Below, in pieces: positions 16,353 through 24,842 of a DNA stretch of 32,726 nucleotides; the first letter of the stretch is position 1; each line of letters starts with the position of its first letter. The notes below the pieces were generated by a model, which was given only the letters and a program-made list of their open reading frames with translations, did not search any database and was not told the DNA's origin. Source of the DNA: Methylotenera_A sp036675645 (GTDB lineage: Bacteria; Pseudomonadota; Gammaproteobacteria; Burkholderiales; Methylophilaceae); assembly GCA_036675645.1 (NCBI GenBank), contig JAKFEP010000197.1:1-32726 (forward strand), in the 5' to 3' direction. The position numbers and the translations under genes were made by a program.

Positions 16353-17513
16353 TTAATGTTTAAGCGCTTCTATGTGCCATTCGCCGTCAAGCATGACCAA
16401 CACGCTGTCGCAATTCAACTCTGCCGCACTTATCAGCGTGTGTGGCAATGCCTGAATTACCACCAGACCTTCCGAACGCAAGGCCTCTATCTTAGCCAGT
16501 AATACTGGATCGTTATTCTCAGGTGCTAGAATCGCTTTGGGTAAATGCGCTGGCGCCAGTGTTGCTACAATGCCACGCAAATCAATGCTAAAGCCAGTGG
16601 CTGGTCGTGCACGGCCAAACGCAACACCAACTTCATCATAGCGCCCGCCCAACGCAACGGGGCCTGTGTAGCCTTGAGCATAAGCCGCGAACACAATACC
16701 GCTGTGGTAGTGGTAACCACGCAACTCGCCCAGATCGAAGCTTATCTTCACGTTTAAATCATTTAGCTTACTAGCTACTGCGCTTAAATTAGCCAATGCT
16801 TGGGTAATCTCTGGCAATTTTGGCAAGGTTTTTAATGCTTGATCCAACACATTGATGCCGCCATTTAACTCAGTCAAACTAAGTAAGGCTTGCCGGATAG
16901 ACGGATCTAACTCTTTCACCAAACTGGTGATGGCCGCCTTATCTTTGCTTTGCAAGGCGCCGTACAAGGCTTGTTCTAAATCAGCGTTGATGTTACCCGC
17001 TTTTATCAGGCTTTCAAAAATCGCGACGTGACTAAAATCAATGTGTATTTTTTTTAGGCCTAGCAATTGCAAGGCTTTAATCATTAAGCGTTGAATCTCG
17101 ACATCACTTTCGATACCGGCATGGCCAAACAGCTCGGCACCCAATTGCAAAGGCTCGCGTGTGCGTGCAAGACCATCTGGCTTGGTACGCAGCACGGTTC
17201 CGGCATAACATAGCCTGCAAACACCTTGCTGATTTAACATATGCGCATCGATGCGTGCGGCTTGGGGCGTCATGTCAGCACGGATACCCATGAGTCGGCC
17301 AGTGAGCTGATCAACCACTTTAAAAGTAGCTAAATCTAAATCATGCCCAGTGCCAGTGATGAGTGACTCCAAGTACTCCATCGTGGGTGGAATCACATAT
17401 TGATAGCCATGCACTTTAAATAAATCAAGCAAATGGCGGCGGAGTTGTTCAATACGCGCCGCCTCGGCGGGCAGCACATCTTCAATAAATTCGGGAAGTA
17501 ACCAGTTACGCAT
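16353..17513 (-). CDS. hisZ: ATP phosphoribosyltransferase regulatory subunit HisZ
   Basis: A 386-residue HisRS-like paralogue. It has class II synthetase fold segments (FKVHGYQYVIPPTMEYLESL; FKVVDQLTGRLMGIRADMTPQAARI; LGGRYDEVGVAFGRARPATGFSIDL) but lacks the tRNA-binding anticodon domain. HisZ binds the short-form HisG and is needed for its activity and histidine feedback. The ATG at 17513 gives the family N-terminus MRNWLLPEFIEDVLP. Another ATG nine bases upstream (17522) is possible. A TATAAT at 17526-17521 on this strand ends 7 nt before 17513, and no Shine-Dalgarno is seen. It sits between the DUF2065 gene and purA, the standard order in this group. Confidence 0.94.
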   Translation of the reverse strand: MRNWLLPEFIEDVLPAEAARIEQLRRHLLDLFKVHGYQYVIPPTMEYLESLITGTGHDLDLATFKVVDQLTGRLMGIRADMTPQAARIDAHMLNQQGVCRLCYAGTVLRTKPDGLARTREPLQLGAELFGHAGIESDVEIQRLMIKALQLLGLKKIHIDFSHVAIFESLIKAGNINADLEQALYGALQSKDKAAITSLVKELDPSIRQALLSLTELNGGINVLDQALKTLPKLPEITQALANLSAVASKLNDLNVKISFDLGELRGYHYHSGIVFAAYAQGYTGPVALGGRYDEVGVAFGRARPATGFSIDLRGIVATLAPAHLPKAILAPENNDPVLLAKIEALRSEGLVVIQALPHTLISAAELNCDSVLVMLDGEWHIEALKH

Positions 17514-17520
17514 AGGCGCC

Positions 17521-17526
17521 ATTATA
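17521..17526 (-). promoter_or_regulatory. -10-like box just upstream of hisZ
   Basis: The minus strand reads TATAAT, ending 7 nt before the hisZ ATG at 17513, within the 30-nt gap after the DUF2065 stop. No convincing -35 box is visible. It may be an internal promoter giving a leaderless hisZ-purA transcript, or chance. Confidence 0.3.
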
Positions 17527-17543
17527 CTAGCAAAAGCGGTAAA

Positions 17544-17726
17544 CTAGCGACTAAGCAGCGTGAGCAATAAGCCAGCAAGGATGGATATAATACCAACAAA
17601 CCGTAATTGACCGTCTTTAAGTTCTATCATACGTTTAAAGGTTTCACGCCAAGCCTGTGGTGCAATAAATGGTAACAAGCCTTCCAAGATAAGCATTAAC
17701 CCCAGCGCAGTCAGTAGCGTACTCAA
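17544..17726 (-). CDS. DUF2065 (YjeT-like) small inner-membrane protein
   Basis: A 60-residue protein with two hydrophobic helices (about 2-22 and 42-58) joined by a short charged loop (RETFKRMIELKDGQLR). This matches the DUF2065 family, which includes E. coli YjeT, always small and usually encoded near hflC. The family's function is not known. Position between hflC and hisZ matches other betaproteobacteria and suggests co-transcription with the hfl genes; whether it acts with the HflKC complex is unproven. It lies 38 nt after hflC. Confidence 0.9.
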   Translation of the reverse strand: MSTLLTALGLMLILEGLLPFIAPQAWRETFKRMIELKDGQLRFVGIISILAGLLLTLLSR

Positions 17727-17764
17727 GTGGCTTCCAATTCGCTAGGCCTAATTTATTTCTAGAC

Positions 17765-18634
17765 TTATTTACCTGGGCCGCGCATATATTTAAAGAACTC
17801 GGAACTCGGATCTAGCACCATCACGTCCGACTTACTTTTGAAGCTATTTTTATAAGCTTCTTGACTACGATAAAACGCATAAAACTCTGGATTTTTATTA
17901 TAGGCATTGGAGTAAATTTCAGCCGCTTTGGCATCGCCCTCACCTTTTAATTTTTGCGCATCACGGAAAGCCTCGGCAATAATCACTTCGCGCTGTTTAT
18001 CAGCGTCGGCACGAATTTTTTCAGAAGCTGCGGAGCCTTCAGAGCGCAACTGGTTGGCAATACGTTTACGCTCTGCAATCATTCGGTCATAGACCGATTT
18101 GGAGATATCTTCTGAATAATCGACGCGTTTCAAACGCACATCTACTACTTGGATACCAATTTGACGCGCTTCTTTGTCTGCCCTGATCTGCATGCTTTGC
18201 ATAATGGCACTGCGTTCGCCCGCAATCACCTCGCGTACTGTACGTTTACCAAACTCATCGCGCAAACCCGCATTGACTACCTGTGACAGCCTGTCTTCAG
18301 CAGCACTTTCACCGCCTTCTTTTACCGATACATAGTATTTTGCAGGGTCAATGATGCGCCATTTCACGAATGAATCCACGGTCATGGTTTTATTTTCGCT
18401 TGTGATGATTTCGGCAGGTTGCTCCCAATCTAGCGTCACAATACGTTTCTCAAAACGTTTCAAATCATCAACCAAAGGCACTTTGAAGTACAAGCCCGGC
18501 TCTTTTTTAATCGACACCAGCTCACCCAACCTAAACACCAAGGCATATTCGCGCTGATCGACAATAAACAGCGACATGGTGAGCAACAGCAACGCCACGA
18601 AAAACCCAATAATCCCAAACCCAATACTTTTCAT
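17765..18634 (-). CDS. hflC: FtsH protease modulator HflC
   Basis: A 289-residue SPFH/Band 7 protein with one N-terminal membrane anchor (about residues 5-25), then FIVDQREYALVFRLGELV, the typical HflC opening. The SPFH domain (about 25-190) is followed by a charged coiled-coil (RKRIANQLRSEGSAASEKIRADADKQRE). The C-terminal YRSQEAYKNSF and VLDPSSEFFKYM are conserved. With HflK it forms a large periplasm-facing cage around the FtsH protease and modulates membrane-protein degradation. It lies 54 nt after hflK, in the usual hflK-hflC order, and its length is within the normal range. Confidence 0.96.
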   Translation of the reverse strand: MKSIGFGIIGFFVALLLLTMSLFIVDQREYALVFRLGELVSIKKEPGLYFKVPLVDDLKRFEKRIVTLDWEQPAEIITSENKTMTVDSFVKWRIIDPAKYYVSVKEGGESAAEDRLSQVVNAGLRDEFGKRTVREVIAGERSAIMQSMQIRADKEARQIGIQVVDVRLKRVDYSEDISKSVYDRMIAERKRIANQLRSEGSAASEKIRADADKQREVIIAEAFRDAQKLKGEGDAKAAEIYSNAYNKNPEFYAFYRSQEAYKNSFKSKSDVMVLDPSSEFFKYMRGPGK

Positions 18635-18688
18635 ATTTTCTCTACCTTCAGTTTTCTATTCGGCATGACTTTAATCTAAGGTCACGAA

Positions 18689-19879
18689 TCAGCGGTCACG
18701 CGATAAGCTGCGTGCATCTTCAACAACGGCTTCTTCTTCCCTGCTCGCATTTGCAGCGGCAGCAACGCCAGCATTCGTATTTCGTGTTTGTTCCAATAGC
18801 TTATCCAGTGGTAAATACAGCATGCTGTTACCGCCTTTTTGGTCGACAATAACTTTACTGATGCTAGACATGATTTGTTCTTGCGCATCTAAATATAAAC
18901 GTTTGCGCGTCACCTCTGGTGCCAAGTTATATTGCGTTAAAATTTGCTCAAAGCGGCTGGCGTTACCATTGGCTTCGTTTTCTACTTTTAACTTATAGCC
19001 TGCGGCTTCTGCTGCCAAACGCGATGCGTTACCGCGTGCCTTTGGAATCACGTCGTTGGCATAAGCTTGTCCTAAGTTAATTTGGCGCTGATAATCCTGA
19101 TTTGCTCGGTTCACATCGTCAAAGGCTTCTTTTACCTGCTCTGGCGCCGCGCCTTTTTGCCGGGACACGCTTGTAATCAGTATGCCGGTGTTATAACTAT
19201 CTAAAATCGCTTGCATGCGCACAGAAGTGTCTGGCAAGCCTTTTTGCAGCAAATCATCTAATTTGCTTTTCCCAACGATTTCACGAATTGCCGTTTCAGC
19301 GGCCGACATCACCGATTTGTCAGTTTCACGATTGTTGAAAATAAAGTCTTTAGCGTTTTTAAGCTTGTATTGCACGGCCACCTGCATATCAATGATATTC
19401 TCATCTTCGGTCAGCATCAGCGCCTCCTTCGGTACTTTGGTTTTGCTACCAGCACCTTCAACGTTACTGCGGTAACCCACTTCCAAGCGGCGCACTTGCT
19501 CCATATTCACCACGGTCACCGATTCGATAGGAAACGGCCAATGCCAGCGTGGACCAGGTTCGGTATTAGTCGTATATTTACCAAAACGCTGCACCACACC
19601 CACTGAGCCTTGATCGACAATATAAAAACCAGTCGCTAGCCAAATCGCCACAATAATGGTGATAATTGGCGCAACGGGAACATTAAAATCATTATCTGCT
19701 GAACGTTTGCCATTGTTACCGCCGCCATTTTTTCCAAATAAATTATTTATTTTCTGGCTAATATCACGCATCACCTGATCTAAATCAGGCGGGCCTTCAT
19801 TGTTTCTTTGTCCAAACCCTGGGAATCTAAACCATGGGAATTTAAATTCTGGAAATTTAAATGCTGGAAGCTTAATCAT
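18689..19879 (-). CDS. hflK: FtsH protease modulator HflK with an unusual N-terminal repeat
   Basis: A 396-residue SPFH/Band 7 protein, partner of HflC. I chose the ATG at 19879 because GGAG lies 5 nt upstream. A longer reading to 19918 overlaps hflX and adds 13 unsupported residues. The cytoplasmic N-terminus begins with four tandem pentapeptides, KLPAF KFPEF KFPWF RFPGF, not the Gly/Asn-rich start I know from other HflKs. GPPDLDQVMRDISQKI, a poly-Gly/Asn stretch, a transmembrane helix (about 58-80, ITIIVAIWLATGFYIVDQGS), the SPFH domain and a coiled-coil follow. The C-terminal tail ends in SRDR. It lies 25 nt after hflX. Confidence 0.95.
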   Translation of the reverse strand: MIKLPAFKFPEFKFPWFRFPGFGQRNNEGPPDLDQVMRDISQKINNLFGKNGGGNNGKRSADNDFNVPVAPIITIIVAIWLATGFYIVDQGSVGVVQRFGKYTTNTEPGPRWHWPFPIESVTVVNMEQVRRLEVGYRSNVEGAGSKTKVPKEALMLTEDENIIDMQVAVQYKLKNAKDFIFNNRETDKSVMSAAETAIREIVGKSKLDDLLQKGLPDTSVRMQAILDSYNTGILITSVSRQKGAAPEQVKEAFDDVNRANQDYQRQINLGQAYANDVIPKARGNASRLAAEAAGYKLKVENEANGNASRFEQILTQYNLAPEVTRKRLYLDAQEQIMSSISKVIVDQKGGNSMLYLPLDKLLEQTRNTNAGVAAAANASREEEAVVEDARSLSRDR

Positions 19880-19904
19880 TATTACTCCGACGTATTTTTG
19901 TAAA

Positions 19905-21134
19905 TTATGCATACGCACTTTCTTCTGTGCGCATTTTCTTCAATAACTGTTGATGCTCAGACAACGCGAGCTTAATAAACTCTAAGCCTGCGCCCGTTTT
20001 GGCAGACACGCGCACTTGATAAATTCTACCATATTCATTTCTTTCAAAGCCTGCTGCTGTGTCATTTAAAACACTGTCCAGCCTGTCAATTTGATTAAGC
20101 ACTAACAGTTGCGGTACATCCGCTGCACCAATTTCGTTAAGGACTGAGTTGACTTGTGCAATTTGCGCATCACGATTGGTGCTGGCCACATCCACCACAT
20201 GCAACAGCAAATCGGCTTGCGCAGCTTCTTCTAGTGTTGCGCCAAACGCTTCAATTAAAGTCGTTGGCAAATGTTTGATGAAACCCACTGTGTCTGACAT
20301 CACCACTTCACTATGACCTAAATACTGGCCATGCTCATCGTAATCGGATTGCACATTACCCAAATATAGCTTGCGCGATGTAGTATCTAACGTGGCAAAA
20401 AGCTGATCTGCTGCGTAAACGCCAGCTTGCGTCAGCCGATTAAATAGCGTTGATTTGCCTGCATTGGTATAACCCACTAGCGATACTGTCATTACATTGC
20501 TGCGTTTACGGGATTTACGCTGCATGCTGCGCTGCAATTTAAGCTTAACGAGTTTTTCGCGCAATTGTTTAACGCGAACACCAATCATCCGCTTATCAAG
20601 TTCTAATTGTTTCTCGCCCGGGCCGCCGCGCACGCCAATACCACCTTTTTGGCGCTCTAAGTGAGTCCAGCCGCGCACCAACCTCGTTGATAAATGCTCT
20701 AGCTGTGCTAATTCAACTTGTAATTTACCCTCGTGACTTTTGGCACGCTGTGCAAAAATATCTAGAATTAAGCCGGTTCTATCCAGCACTTTTGCTTGTA
20801 AAAAACGTTCTAAGTTGCGCTGTTGCGATGGGCTTAAATCGTGGTTGAAAGCGACCAGGCTAGTTTCACTAGCTTCCAACATCAGCTTCAACTCATCGGC
20901 TTTACCGCTACCTATAAATAATTTTGCATCGGGCGCGCTACGCTTGCCTTCAATGGTGGCGCGCACTTGCATGCCTGCGGAAGTGACCAGTTGACGAAGC
21001 TCATGCAGGCTTTCTGCATAATCGGTCTCATCAAAATCAATACTCACTAGGACAATTGCGCCATCAGACACAATTGTTTGAGTGCTAGGATTCGCTAAGG
21101 TATTTTCCCCGTAACCGGAAGGTTTAATTGCCAA
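19905..21134 (-). CDS. hflX: Ribosome-associated GTPase HflX
   Basis: A 409-residue HflX. The N-terminal HflX domain carries NHDLSPSQQRNLE, the LDRTGLILDIFAQRA segment and the GGIGVRGGPGEKQLE glycine-rich motif. A long coiled-coil follows, then the G domain with GYTNAGKST (G1), DTVGF (G3) and NQID (G4). HflX rescues stalled or heat-damaged 70S ribosomes by splitting them. The start is a TTG at 21134, only 3 nt after the hfq stop, with purine-rich GGAAGA sequence within the end of hfq serving as ribosome binding site; no ATG is available before the conserved region. Close coupling to hfq and hflK is standard. Confidence 0.95.
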   Translation of the reverse strand: MAIKPSGYGENTLANPSTQTIVSDGAIVLVSIDFDETDYAESLHELRQLVTSAGMQVRATIEGKRSAPDAKLFIGSGKADELKLMLEASETSLVAFNHDLSPSQQRNLERFLQAKVLDRTGLILDIFAQRAKSHEGKLQVELAQLEHLSTRLVRGWTHLERQKGGIGVRGGPGEKQLELDKRMIGVRVKQLREKLVKLKLQRSMQRKSRKRSNVMTVSLVGYTNAGKSTLFNRLTQAGVYAADQLFATLDTTSRKLYLGNVQSDYDEHGQYLGHSEVVMSDTVGFIKHLPTTLIEAFGATLEEAAQADLLLHVVDVASTNRDAQIAQVNSVLNEIGAADVPQLLVLNQIDRLDSVLNDTAAGFERNEYGRIYQVRVSAKTGAGLEFIKLALSEHQQLLKKMRTEESAYA

Positions 21135-21137
21135 ACT

Positions 21138-21377
21138 CTAGTCTTCCGGATGCTCTGGCATCACCATGCTGACAGCACGTGCTGGCACAATGGTAGAAAT
21201 CGCATGTTTATACACCATCTGCGTGACAGTGTTTTTAAGTAAAATCACGTATTGATCAAAAGAATCCACTTGGCCTTGCAGCTTAATGCCGTTCACCAAA
21301 TAAATAGACACTTGCACATGTTCTTTTCTTAGCGCATTTAAAAACGGGTCTTGTAACATCTGGCCTTTGTTATTCAT
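21138..21377 (-). CDS. hfq: RNA chaperone Hfq
   Basis: A 79-residue Hfq with the full Sm fold. Sm1 spans SIYLVNGIKLQGQVDSFDQYVILL and Sm2 is NTVTQMVYKHAIST. The N-terminal GQMLQDPFLNALRKEHV has the proximal-face Gln and Phe, and the rim motif is RKEH rather than the RRER of E. coli. The C-terminal tail is short (about 12 residues, acidic MPEHPED). It forms a hexameric ring that pairs small RNAs with mRNAs. AAGGAG lies 6 nt before the ATG. It stands at the head of hflX-hflK-hflC, about 140 nt after gltX, so it probably has its own promoter in that gap. Confidence 0.98.
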   Translation of the reverse strand: MNNKGQMLQDPFLNALRKEHVQVSIYLVNGIKLQGQVDSFDQYVILLKNTVTQMVYKHAISTIVPARAVSMVMPEHPED

Positions 21378-21520
21378 ATTGTGCTCCTTGTAGTTTTATA
21401 AAATTGGAGTTGCTTCTTTTCTAAGAAACTCTTTATGCAAATTTGGAAATTAATAAGCACTTGCATACGACTATGATTGCGCCAATTTGTTCGCTTTTCA
21501 AGTGCCAATCGCAATATTTT

Positions 21521-22915
21521 TTAATCTAAATACGGCTGAATTCTTACCAGCACTTCTTTTTTACCGAGTATTGCCATGACTTGATCGATGCTTGGCGATT
21601 GCGCGATGCCTGTCAGCATCACGCGTAGCGGCATCGCAAGCTTAGGAAACTTTAAGCCAAATTCAGTTACGACGGCATTGATTGCATGATGAATCTCCTC
21701 TGCCGTCCACTCAGTTTGGCCAAGTTGTTGATGCAGTTTTTGCATGGCCGGCATAATTTCTGGCGTAATGTGCTTTTCTATATCGGCTACATTAGCTTGT
21801 GGTAGCATATAAAAATACGCCACATCACTAGCCAGCTGATTCAAATTATTGGCTCGCTCACGATACAGACTTAACACAGCCTTCAAATCAGGTACTCCAG
21901 AAAGCTCATGCATATTGGTCTGCAGACGTGTCGAAATGTCCTCGGCCAGCGCATCCAAATTGGTTTCCTTAATATAATGTGCATTTAGCCAGTTAAGTTT
22001 TTCTGTATTAAATTGCGCGGCTGATGGCGTAATGTGGTCTAAATCAAACCATTCGCAAAATTGCTGCATGTTAAAAATTTCAGCATCACCGTGACTCCAG
22101 CCCAAGCGCGCAAGGTAATTTAAAACCGCTTCTTTTAAATAACCGTCTTCATGATATTGCATGACGCTTACGGCACCATGGCGTTTAGACAGCTTTTGCC
22201 CGTCATCCCCTAAAATCATCGACAGGTGTGCATACTGAGGAATGGTGGCACCTAATGCCATTAACATATTAATTTGGCGTGGCGTATTGTTTACATGATC
22301 ATCACCGCGAATCACTTGGGTGATGCCCATTTCGTAGTCATCCACCACCACACAAAAATTATAAGTGGGCGTGCCATCTGCGCGCGCAATAATCAAATCA
22401 TCCAACTCTGCATTGGCAATTTCTATGCGGCCTTTCACCATGTCATCCCAAGCCACCACACCAGTTTGTGGATTTTTAAAGCGTACCGTTGGTGCAATAC
22501 CAGGCGGGATTGAAGGTAGCGTTTTACCTGATTCTGGCCGCCAGCGCCCATCATACCTTGGCTTCAGACCTTGCTGCGTCTGGCTTTCACGCAAAGCATC
22601 TAATTCCTCCTTGCTGCAATAACAGTGGTAAGCCGTGCCATTATCCAGCATGGTTTGCAGCACTTTTTTGTAGGTGTCCATACGCTGCATTTGATAATAA
22701 GGACCTTCGTCATAATCCAGCCCTAACCAATGCATACCATCCAAAATGGCCTGCACCGCCTCTGGGGTACTGCGCTCTACATCGGTATCTTCAATCCGTA
22801 GAATAAATTTCCCGCCATGCTTTTTGGCGTATGCCCAAGAAAACAATGCAGTGCGCGCGCCGCCAATGTGTAAAAAACCCGTAGGACTGGGTGCGAAACG
22901 AGTGCGAATTACCAT
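21521..22915 (-). CDS. gltX: Glutamyl-tRNA synthetase
   Basis: A 464-residue class I synthetase. The HIGH-type motif is FAPSPTGFLHIGG near the N-terminus and the KMSKS-type motif is KLSKRHG. RIEDTDVERS, GLDYDEGPYYQM and VIRGDDHVNNTPRQI are also conserved. The YHCYCSKEELDALRE segment corresponds to the region that carries zinc ligands in some GluRSs. The ATG at 22915 gives MVIRTRFAPSPTG, the usual register; an upstream in-frame TTG at 22921 adds two residues and is less likely. No clear Shine-Dalgarno precedes it. It charges tRNA-Glu, and is divergent from the unknown gene at 23127. Confidence 0.96.
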   Translation of the reverse strand: MVIRTRFAPSPTGFLHIGGARTALFSWAYAKKHGGKFILRIEDTDVERSTPEAVQAILDGMHWLGLDYDEGPYYQMQRMDTYKKVLQTMLDNGTAYHCYCSKEELDALRESQTQQGLKPRYDGRWRPESGKTLPSIPPGIAPTVRFKNPQTGVVAWDDMVKGRIEIANAELDDLIIARADGTPTYNFCVVVDDYEMGITQVIRGDDHVNNTPRQINMLMALGATIPQYAHLSMILGDDGQKLSKRHGAVSVMQYHEDGYLKEAVLNYLARLGWSHGDAEIFNMQQFCEWFDLDHITPSAAQFNTEKLNWLNAHYIKETNLDALAEDISTRLQTNMHELSGVPDLKAVLSLYRERANNLNQLASDVAYFYMLPQANVADIEKHITPEIMPAMQKLHQQLGQTEWTAEEIHHAINAVVTEFGLKFPKLAMPLRVMLTGIAQSPSIDQVMAILGKKEVLVRIQPYLD

Positions 22916-23070
22916 ATACAAGTGTCAATTTTGCCTAAAAGTGTGATTCTAACATGCAATGCCCAATGGCAATTTACTTACAGTCAGCCACTATCTATAG
23001 CAATTAACAAAATTAATACTAAATTAAACTTGATTATTCAATGATTTATGATTATATTTTAAATTACTTT

Positions 23071-23110
23071 GTAACGAGCACTTAGTTAAAGTAACGAAAA
23101 CTTAGTCAAA
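23071..23110 (+). repeat. 20-bp tandem direct repeat, two copies
   Basis: Two adjacent 20-nt units, 23071-23090 and 23091-23110, agree at 17 of 20 positions. Both share GTAACGA at their start and ACTTAGT near their end; the differences are GC/AA at unit positions 8-9 and T/C at position 17. The second copy ends 16 nt before the ATG at 23127. The period equals about two helical turns, so a regulator could bind both units on one face of the DNA. Confidence 0.75.
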
Positions 23111-23126
23111 ATATGCATTTTTCGCA

Positions 23127-24842
23127 ATGAAAAGCCTTCTAAAGCAATTTTTTGGCAATGCCTCGCTGATAAAATCCAATCAGCATAAAGCTTGGCTAGC
23201 CGATCTTAAAGACTTGGATGACTTGACGGCTTTGCAATTTTCTACCCGGCACTTAACGCAGTTACTTAATCCCGTCGATACCAGCGAAACGTTTACGCTT
23301 TCACAGCAACTTGATTTTATTTTTGAGCTGGAAACAATCAATCAATCAAGGTTAGAAAAACTTTCTGCACAGCTGGCTTATGTAGAAAACATGAAAGTTG
23401 AGCTTGAAAATAGCATTTTTGACACTTGCTATAACTATTGTCGACAATCCTATATTTTTCATCTTAAACTGATAGAACAAGCCTTTAGTACTCAAGTAAA
23501 TAATGCCGAGAAAGGCGAAGAAGCTGCTTATCAACCTACCGATAGCACGCTGGTTTTACTCATTGCGCGGGCGCTATATACCGCCTTTAACATGGTTAAA
23601 TGGCGCTTATTTAGCCAAACCAACCCTCCCACCAAGGTTTGGTTGCAAGTGAATATGCTGTACAAAATTGCAGCCCAGCGCTCGCTACTAAATAGTCCTT
23701 ATGAATTATTTAACTTAGCTCCTTCAACCACGCTGTCAGCCAATTTTGTACAGTGCTGGATGTTGGGAGAGCTTGCGCAGGCAAGCATGCAAAAATATCA
23801 AGTAGAAATTACTGCACGTATTTTGACCACATTGCTCACCCGCGCGCGCATCAGCAATCAATATACGCTTGAACAATACCTATTTTTTATCGATTTAGAT
23901 AAAGATATTGCGGCAAAACGTATGCGTGATGCTTATGCCAGCGATAGCTGCCGTTATTGGGAGCTGGATGAGCTGGAAAAACAGTTACAGATAGCCATCA
24001 CCGTTTCTGATCGTGGTGAAATCCCACAAAGTCTTGCTTTCTCAAAAATAGATCATGCTAAAAAGCTTAACGAGACTTTGATTGTATTGATTGAAGAATG
24101 GAGAAGAGTCGGTTATGTGCGGCAACGGCGTAAAGCGGTTCGCCAAGCAAGCTCTAAGACCGCACGTGTCAACGCCGGCATTGTCGACATTTGCAATCAA
24201 GTACGCCAAGCGGGTCAAATTAACAGCGGCCTGAAATTATCACGCGATGGTAGCACGCTAGATGAGCGTCTAATGGCACATACTACGTTAAGGCAAAATA
24301 GCAATTTAACAGTAAATAGCGGCTCACTTGACACTTGGATTATTACTGACGAAAGCCTGCACGGCTATGGCACGCGAGTAAATAAATATGCCAATATTTT
24401 GGCCAGGCCAGACAAGCTACTGGGCTTAATGATAGATCAAGACCCGACTAAGATTACGATAGGCATGATACGCTCAGTAAAGCCAACACAAGCTAATCAA
24501 CTCAGAGTGGGCATTGAGATCATCTCCCATTACCCAAAGTGGGTGCAGCTTAGCCAGTTACGCCAGCAAGATGAGCTGGACAAATTTAGTGACACCATCT
24601 TGGAAACGAGCAGGATAAATGCTAAAAGCACATTAGCAAGTGCTGCCAATGGCTTTTTTTCTGGCATTTACTTGCCAATCGAAGCTGGATTTTCAGACAC
24701 CTCAATGTTGATTTTGCCAAAAACACACTATTCCGCACATAGCCAATTCAACGTCAATATCGACGGCGAGACACATCAAATTTTGCTAGAAGACCCAATC
24801 GAATCGCGTGATGATTGGGTGAAGGTCGCTTTTCTGTTTTAA
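23127..24842 (+). CDS. Uncharacterised protein with a possible divergent PilZ-like C-terminal region
   Basis: A 571-residue, apparently soluble protein with no signal peptide or obvious membrane helix. Residues 1 to about 320 are mostly helical and unfamiliar. The part from about 330 has features I associate with PilZ domains: an arginine cluster RQRRKAVR (332-339), then ITDESLHGYG (406-415) resembling the D-x-S-x-x-G motif, then IGMIRSVKPTQ leading to LRVGIEII (about 445-466). The spacing between the Arg motif and the DES motif (about 70 residues) is much longer than in ordinary PilZ, so cyclic-di-GMP binding is a hypothesis. The ATG at 23127 has no clear Shine-Dalgarno, and the alternative ATG at 23113 runs into a stop at once. 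It is divergent from gltX and its last 4 nt overlap a convergent relic. Confidence 0.7.
   Translation: MKSLLKQFFGNASLIKSNQHKAWLADLKDLDDLTALQFSTRHLTQLLNPVDTSETFTLSQQLDFIFELETINQSRLEKLSAQLAYVENMKVELENSIFDTCYNYCRQSYIFHLKLIEQAFSTQVNNAEKGEEAAYQPTDSTLVLLIARALYTAFNMVKWRLFSQTNPPTKVWLQVNMLYKIAAQRSLLNSPYELFNLAPSTTLSANFVQCWMLGELAQASMQKYQVEITARILTTLLTRARISNQYTLEQYLFFIDLDKDIAAKRMRDAYASDSCRYWELDELEKQLQIAITVSDRGEIPQSLAFSKIDHAKKLNETLIVLIEEWRRVGYVRQRRKAVRQASSKTARVNAGIVDICNQVRQAGQINSGLKLSRDGSTLDERLMAHTTLRQNSNLTVNSGSLDTWIITDESLHGYGTRVNKYANILARPDKLLGLMIDQDPTKITIGMIRSVKPTQANQLRVGIEIISHYPKWVQLSQLRQQDELDKFSDTILETSRINAKSTLASAANGFFSGIYLPIEAGFSDTSMLILPKTHYSAHSQFNVNIDGETHQILLEDPIESRDDWVKVAFLF

Noticed and set aside
19880..19918. 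Longer HflK beginning at 19918 and overlapping hflX
   Set aside because: The ATG at 19879 has a well-spaced GGAG, while the upstream ATG has no ribosome binding site and adds sequence not seen in the family.
21476..21515. Inverted repeat ATTGCG / CGCAAT downstream of gltX followed by a T-run on the plus strand
   Set aside because: The T-run is on the strand with no upstream gene, and the 28-nt loop does not fold further; not a credible terminator for gltX.
22489..22806. 105-residue plus-strand open frame opposite gltX
   Set aside because: Antisense to the conserved catalytic region of gltX, with other overlapping open frames; no independent coding signal.
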